The notes beneath the pieces are model-generated. The model had not been told where the DNA came from and did not search any database. It saw nothing but the letters and a program-made list of their open reading frames with translations. Source: Cylicocyclus nassatus (taxonomy: Eukaryota; Nematoda; Chromadorea; Rhabditida; Strongylidae). From it: a stretch of DNA of 64,000 bases. Positions 60,201-64,000 of this stretch are shown here, one piece after another (positions within the stretch are counted from its first letter, which is position 1; each line of letters opens with the position of its first letter). Where the stretch lies: positions 5,812,123 through 5,876,122 of the forward strand of contig CATQJL010000112.1 in assembly GCA_958299035.1 (NCBI GenBank), written 5' to 3'. The position numbers were made by a program, and so were the translations under genes.

Positions 60201-60737
60201 GTACTACGCCCAGTGGACTTCATCTCCCCAGAAGTTGAGCTTCAACTTCCCCCAAAACCCCAGCATTACGACGTCGTTGTCGAGGAACACAAGCTGTTGG
60301 ATTGGTATAGGGAGGCGCAAACCGTTTTGGACTCCTTTTGGGAGATATGGCGCACTGATTACCTTTCCGCACTTGTTCAACGCCATCAACGTCGTTTGAG
60401 ACAGCCTAGACACACAACTACACATCCCCAGGTCAATGACCTCGTGCTAATTGCCGAGGACAATTTGTCACGAGGACAGTGGAAACTAGGAATTGTGGTT
60501 CGACTTCATGGGAGCGAACCCAACAACGTACGAGTCGCAGAAGTACGAACACCCAACGGTAAGTTCCTCAGAAGACCGTTATCACGTCTCTATCCCTTGG
60601 AAATTCGCGCCCAGGACGACTACACCCCAATATCCAAACCCAGAAGAACGTCTTCTAGACATTCTTCCCATTCTCCCACGAGGATACAACCTCCCCGCAA
60701 AGCTAAGCGCTTAAAACCGCAAATTTCGGCCCACTGA
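57189..60737 (+). CDS. pol: BEL/Pao Pol: reverse transcriptase, RNase H, integrase
   Basis: About 1180 residues in the -1 frame relative to Gag, presumably made as a Gag-Pol fusion. An ATG at 57120 opens the same frame but is unlikely to be a real start. Reverse transcriptase: motif A at about 198 (LIADVEKAFHQV), FTRIPFGVKSSPF, and motif C YVDN at about 277 instead of YVDD. RNase H: FGDAS near 447, MELMAAR, IFSDSQ and ADHATRG. Integrase: zinc-binding HIHFASYH...CTVCK from about 766, core D (GLDYLGP, about 839), D (YSDNAST, about 902) and E (FYERLV, about 952). A DUF5641-like C-terminal domain (GQWKLGIV, RPLSRLYPLE) ends the protein. No stop or frameshift interrupts it. Confidence 0.93.
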   Translation, partial: SQIHPVSTSTGSNQWREEDADEDIVARLWQLERLGITDQPHDDENAIANSHILKHFEDTACFENGFLYVQFPWKESHPQLADNKQLAYCRLVSQYHSLQERPSVWRSYCAAIEQHLELGFIEEVSEQVADSHLVYYIPHQAVFKESSATTKLRVVFDASSHMRGVPSLNDCLYEGPSLLPQIAGIQLRARLHKFLLIADVEKAFHQVRLQVSQRDVTRFLWLKDVNRPPDKDNLRHFRFTRIPFGVKSSPFILAASIRIYLRRIDTPLCQEIQRNTYVDNVVLGASTHEEAVQKYRSAKSIFDRMHMNLREFLCSSLTVNRMIDPQDRAKEPEHTRLLGIPWTPNPDILTIPIRTIEHPVVSKRTALRAYASTYDPLGLLTPFMVPFKLFIQDLWLKKLKWDDRLDEEALKEWQRICQGVQDPLPPFPRRVITRSTSATSTFDLCVFGDASKRLYAACAYLISRTYDITTSHLVMARSHLNEPTKPMTIPRMELMAARNCLTLAQYLHKELDLPLSTIHIFSDSQIVLHWIHSTRPLKQFVHNRVSFIRKTVKELQDSGTDVKFHYVASEDNPADHATRGLTTKEAVDHVWWTGPSFILRLPEYWPDKDMDFTTLPTTTPEQDKEFVQVSLVREDSHVSVIPFHATNSYTKLLRITVYVLRFLRLNFLSHRVSAHRHHLYKAIPILSHISSAGNITAHDIALAEILLIREHYRESAHLLERFRLERFNAHRDENGLIRCPARMEKVHPTAPILLVPSHRLTFLITLHIHFASYHQGTYGTIAQLSQRFFVPSTRRTVNRILRTCTVCKRANGPAYRYPDMPSLPEERVARSRPFQNVGLDYLGPIHYRDANGMKAKSWVCLITCMATRAVHLELVSSNSTQDFLLAFRRFMGRRGTPDVIYSDNASTFHAAEDAMRTLFFAPQSWNPIHSFATKHRITWKFITPISPWKGGFYERLVALFKSAFKKTIGRTLLTWEQLRTVVVEIEAILNSRPITPYREGAPFRVLRPVDFISPEVELQLPPKPQHYDVVVEEHKLLDWYREAQTVLDSFWEIWRTDYLSALVQRHQRRLRQPRHTTTHPQVNDLVLIAEDNLSRGQWKLGIVVRLHGSEPNNVRVAEVRTPNGKFLRRPLSRLYPLEIRAQDDYTPISKPRRTSSRHSSHSPTRIQPPRKAKRLKPQISAH

Positions 60738-62355
60738 GAACAAACGCGCTCCAATCCACGCGACGCGTGTGCGCAGCGTGCCTCATCATCACACTCCCAA
60801 GTATACGCGCCCCAATCGCGAAACGCGCCCGCTAACGCGCTCCACACGACTACGCTGCTTGAGTGGTCCCGCAGGGAAAGCTACAGTCAGCACGTACGAG
60901 ATTGTATCATGCTGACGCATGTTGGTTGTGATTCTAACATCTTTTTTTGCGATTTCTTGTATGTTGTGTTGATTTGTGTCCTTTTCCTTTCATTTTCACC
61001 TCCCAACAAGCCACATTTCTCATTTGTTGTTTGTTTTCTTTGATTTTCTTCTTCACATTATGCCAAAAAGGCAGTGGCTTGTCTTTCGCAACTCTCATAT
61101 CCCACATTTTTCCTTCCCATTCTCTTTTACCCATTTTCCTTCCCTCATCTTTCTTAACACATGTTACATTTCATATGTGTATACATGCCACAGTACACCG
61201 TATCCCCACTCTCACGCTTCTCTTCGGAAACCAGAGGTAAGCTCCACATCGGCTGCTACATCGCCGCCTCACATGTCGCCCGCCCCCCAGGACGGGGCCC
61301 CATGCCCCATTTTAGGTGAGCGTCAGGTGGGACGAGCCGATGGAAGAGGGAGAGAAGAGAGGTAGAGATGCCTCGCCCCATAGTCGTTAGCCCCAGGTTT
61401 CGTTTCCCCAACTTACGAGTTTTTGGTGAAGCTTCGCGCTCACCCCCCAACTTTCATTTCCTTATTAATGCGGTTTGTTTAGGCTGAAGATAAGGATCCC
61501 CAATTTTCGAATTCACGTGTTGCGATAGCCCCAACTATCGAATTTTTGGGTGAAAGATGAAGAAGTTCCCAACTTGCGTATTTCCCACTTGTCGTTAGCC
61601 CCAACTACCGACCTTTTGGGTATGTTTAATTTAGTTTAGCTATTTTATTCATACCCTCTTTATTTCCTTTTTTCCTTTTTCTTTGATTTTGTGGTTTTTG
61701 GCGGGCCTTAAGCTCGCCCAGTTTTTGTCGCTAACCCTATTTTAGGCCAGTCCACAGCTCTCGCCTGTCACAAGTGTCTAATTCCCAACTGTCGAGTTTT
61801 TGGGGGCCACGGCGGGAGACCGTGTTATTTTTGAGTTTTTGGGATGCCCCCTCTTTCACATCTGACTTGCCCCAGGGGTCTTGTGATGCGAGGTAAAATC
61901 TCCCCCTCGCTTTGAATTGACCTCCAGGCGTGAAAAACCGCGCCATTAGGCAAAATTAACATCTTTTGCCACTTCGTCGCCACTTCAACGTCACCAATGT
62001 CGAGCCGCTGTCAACGTCAACGTCAAGCCGATTACCACGTTCAAGCCGAGTTCCATGGTCGCCGTTCAAGCTGTCGATGCCGCAACTGTCGAGTCAATGG
62101 TCGCCTCAACTTCCGTTCAACGCAACAATCGTCTCCACAACTGCCGAAGCCCGCCATTATCCAGTGTAGCGCCCCCGACGTCTCTTCACGCTTACCTCCG
62201 AAGACAACCGGTTGTTACCACGACAGGCAGTAGGTCCCGCGTTCCACCTAGGGATTTTGACTCGTAGGTTGTGTGTGTATGTTTGACTCGTAGGGTCGTA
62301 GGTAACATGGCAGATCGGGAGCTACCTCGGACCCTTTCTTTTTCGTTGCCCGGAG
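60738..62355 (+). other. 3' non-coding region of the BEL/Pao element
   Basis: 1.6 kb between the Pol stop and the 3' LTR. It contains no convincing g ene; the longest frames are low-complexity. A purine tract (about 61338-61371, GAAGAGGGAGAGAAGAGAGG) lies about 1 kb before the LTR, whereas the bases directly before the LTR (CCCGGAG) are a poor polypurine tract. A degenerate repeat family occupies 61381-61805, and TCAACGTCAA-type repeats occupy 61980-62060. Confidence 0.7.
61381..61805 (+). repeat. Degenerate CCCCAACT..CGA..TTTTTGGG repeats
   Basis: Six or seven copies of a short module occur near 61387, 61408, 61498, 61529, 61568, 61597 and 61782. Several can form small hairpins because CCCAA pairs with TTGGG. 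They sit in the non-coding 3' region and may act in RNA export, packaging or reverse transcription, which is speculation. Confidence 0.55.
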
Positions 62356-63180
62356 TGTCGCGGATTCGCGACTTCCTTTAAAGGAGGCCGCCGTCGCGTT
62401 GCGAAGGGTCCCAAAACGCCGTCCTCGCGCTGTCCCGCCTCTCACCTCTCTCACCTGCGCAGCGTTCAAATAAGTCACGTAGTCAGTCTTCACTGCTGTC
62501 GCCATCGTGAGCGGTCGGGTTCCAACTTCGTCTCAAGCCATCGATCGATACAGCGCCTTCCCCAACTCACGCGTCATCTACATCCACGCCATGGAGGACA
62601 GGCAACCCCGCAGTCGAGGTAATCCCGTGCGCGCTCGCGCCTGGCACACGCCGGCGACACCGCCACGGGGGGTTTCCGATATTGCTGGCCCCTAGGTTTC
62701 TAACAGCTGGCTGGTTGTTTTCATCCCTTGTGTTTGAGTGTAGGGTCTGTGTTAAGGATAAATGGTGGGTAGTTGATAACTTGTGGTTGTTGATCGATGC
62801 GGTGGACTGCAGCTCGGCTGCAGCCCCGAGTAATATCGTGTTGTATGTTTTGTCGTCATCATCTACAGTCCAGATGGTTAGATCCGTGAGAAGACTGGCA
62901 CGATGCCGGCTAGTGCCAAGTGGTGATGGCATGCCCCAAGTGTCAGTAGTGGGAACGGAGTTAACGCCCCAGGCTGCATTTATTACTAGGTGAGCTGGTA
63001 GCTCAGGGCCCCTAAAAGTCAGGCGTTATGCCGTGTGGCAGGCACAATAGCATTTAGTGCAGGCTAGCTACCGCCCCAAGTGACGTGAACCCTTTCACGG
63101 AGGGGGTCCCCGGCTCCCATACGCCGATGCAGGTGAGCCGTATCCACTGACGTGGGGAGCTGGGGGCCCAATCCGCGACA
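62356..63180 (+). repeat. 3' LTR of the BEL/Pao element
   Basis: 825 bp, same ends as the 5' LTR; differs at 62623 (T) and 62648 (A). Followed immediately by the second TCATA target copy. Confidence 0.95.
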
Positions 63181-63185
63181 TCATA

Positions 63186-64000
63186 TAAGGTTAGATTGCT
63201 ATATACGCTATCATATATGAGAATTTTCAAGACCATCAATTCTCTCGAAGCTCATTCTCCCTACTCACTTAGTTGTTCTTGTTCTTCTATTGTTGTTATT
63301 TTAGTTTCTTCTGTCGTTGTAGTTTAACTCTGTGGTAACTGAAAGGAAGGTTAAAATGGATAAGTTCCGGTAAAGTTATATCAGCTACATACTCGTCGAT
63401 ATCTGTTCGCAAAGAGGGTCAACGTTGTCATCAGTCGTTTCACAGACACCATCTTTAATAATTTTGTTACATGGATTGCTTCTAGTGCACCCTTTCTTGC
63501 CCGTTGAGTCTGCCGAATACAGCGGTTCGTTCAGCTGCGGCCTAAAAGAGTCCAGATGAAGAGATAAATTCTAAGTTTGTTAAGTAATGAAAATTATAGA
63601 TTTTATATAAGAGTAGGACTGTTGTTTTTTCAAGTAAAGCTTATAAACGTGATAATTGTCTAGTACGACTCCCGAGCTTATATTAAAACGTTTACGTGAA
63701 CTCGACAACTCTGTCTTCCCTGCTGATAAACTGCAGTTTTGTTCTCAAACACCGTAAATCGTAAATGGTGGGTGCTTAGATTTTTGAAATTCTGCCTCAA
63801 TTTTAGCGTTTCAGGTCTTGTAGATAGAACACAAATAATACTTTAGAGCGAGTTTTTCGAACAAATGGTATCTAATGACTAAACTGTCTAATATTCTGGC
63901 TTACATATTATCGTATACACACACGCTAGCAACTCTGCCTTTGGTCTCACAGTACTTGTAGCTGCACTCAAACTTCATTGCTTGTTATAGATCATCTGAA
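63186..64000. other. Right flank of the retrotransposon
   Basis: AT-rich DNA with no coding pattern that I can support. Joining it to the left flank across one TCATA restores a continuous sequence without an evident gene. Confidence 0.4.

Larger units (their letters stand above)
53159..63180 (+). mobile_element. Complete BEL/Pao LTR retrotransposon
   Basis: A 10,022-bp element flanked by the 5-bp duplication TCATA (53154-53158 and 63181-63185). Order: 825-bp LTR, primer-binding site, leader, Gag with protease, Pol with reverse transcriptase, RNase H and integrase, 1.6-kb 3' non-coding region, 825-bp LTR. The domain order and the Gag and protease sequences identify BEL/Pao. The LTRs differ at two of 825 positions and both long frames are open, so the insertion is recent and may still be competent. 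No envelope-like gene is seen. It sits in plus orientation with no gene obviously interrupted. Confidence 0.95.

Noticed and set aside
60976..61365. Envelope-like gene in the BEL/Pao element
   Set aside because: The frame is short and low-complexity (Phe, His, Ser rich), with no glycoprotein features and overlap with other frames.

Overview
The window looks like nuclear DNA of a nematode, most likely a clade V (strongylid or rhabditid-type) species. The evidence is genes made of many short exons, introns often near 50 bp with TTTCAG-type acceptors, acceptor-like sites right before start codons (as for spliced-leader trans-splicing), a nematode-style globin, a SIN3 with three PAH repeats, an F-box protein, and a BEL/Pao retrotransposon. 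I see no bacterial features, no CRISPR array, no rRNA and no functional tRNA gene. Species assignment is inference.

Layout. 0-7.5 kb: AT-rich DNA without a gene I can support, holding small hairpin transposons (757-853; 2105-2246 with a perfect 9-bp target duplication) and a cluster of GCGGAAGT motifs. 7.6-10.7 kb (+): a five-exon globin with transposons in introns 3 and 4. 10.7-16.9 kb: gene-poor, with a tRNA-derived SINE and a foldback whose loop is tRNA-like. 17.0-23.6 kb (-): a six-exon F-box gene whose fourth intron is filled by a 4.6-kb foldback element with 2.07-kb arms, inserted at a TA that lies inside the 5' splice site. 23.9-27.9 kb: another foldback and palindromic repeats. 27.9-33.8 kb (+): two small paralogous genes of unknown function with conserved intron positions, separated by four inverted-repeat elements. 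34.2-40.4 kb (-): a nearly complete 29-exon SIN3 corepressor gene, with a small hAT element (perfect 8-bp target duplication) in its last intron. 41.7-44.5 kb: an isolated coding exon, a decayed inverted copy of it, and a three-exon gene for a small secreted protein. 44.5-53.1 kb: gene-poor, with repeats, weak candidate exons and a Helitron end pair. 53.16-63.18 kb (+): a complete, recent BEL/Pao element (825-bp LTRs with two differences, TCATA target duplication) with Gag-protease and Pol frames joined by a probable -1 frameshift. 63.2-64 kb: flank without a gene I can support.

How it works together. SIN3 is the histone-deacetylase scaffold, the F-box protein a probable SCF ubiquitin-ligase adaptor, and the globin a haem protein; they are unrelated neighbours, not an operon. 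The dominant theme is transposable elements: MULE-like, hAT-like, Tc1/mariner-like, TAA-target (Harbinger-like), Helitron, SINE and BEL/Pao sequences are all present, several inside introns of apparently intact genes. The items most worth following are the foldback at the F-box splice donor, the arginine/serine-rich domain in the BEL Gag with its slippery heptamer, and the unrecognised paralogous gene pair.
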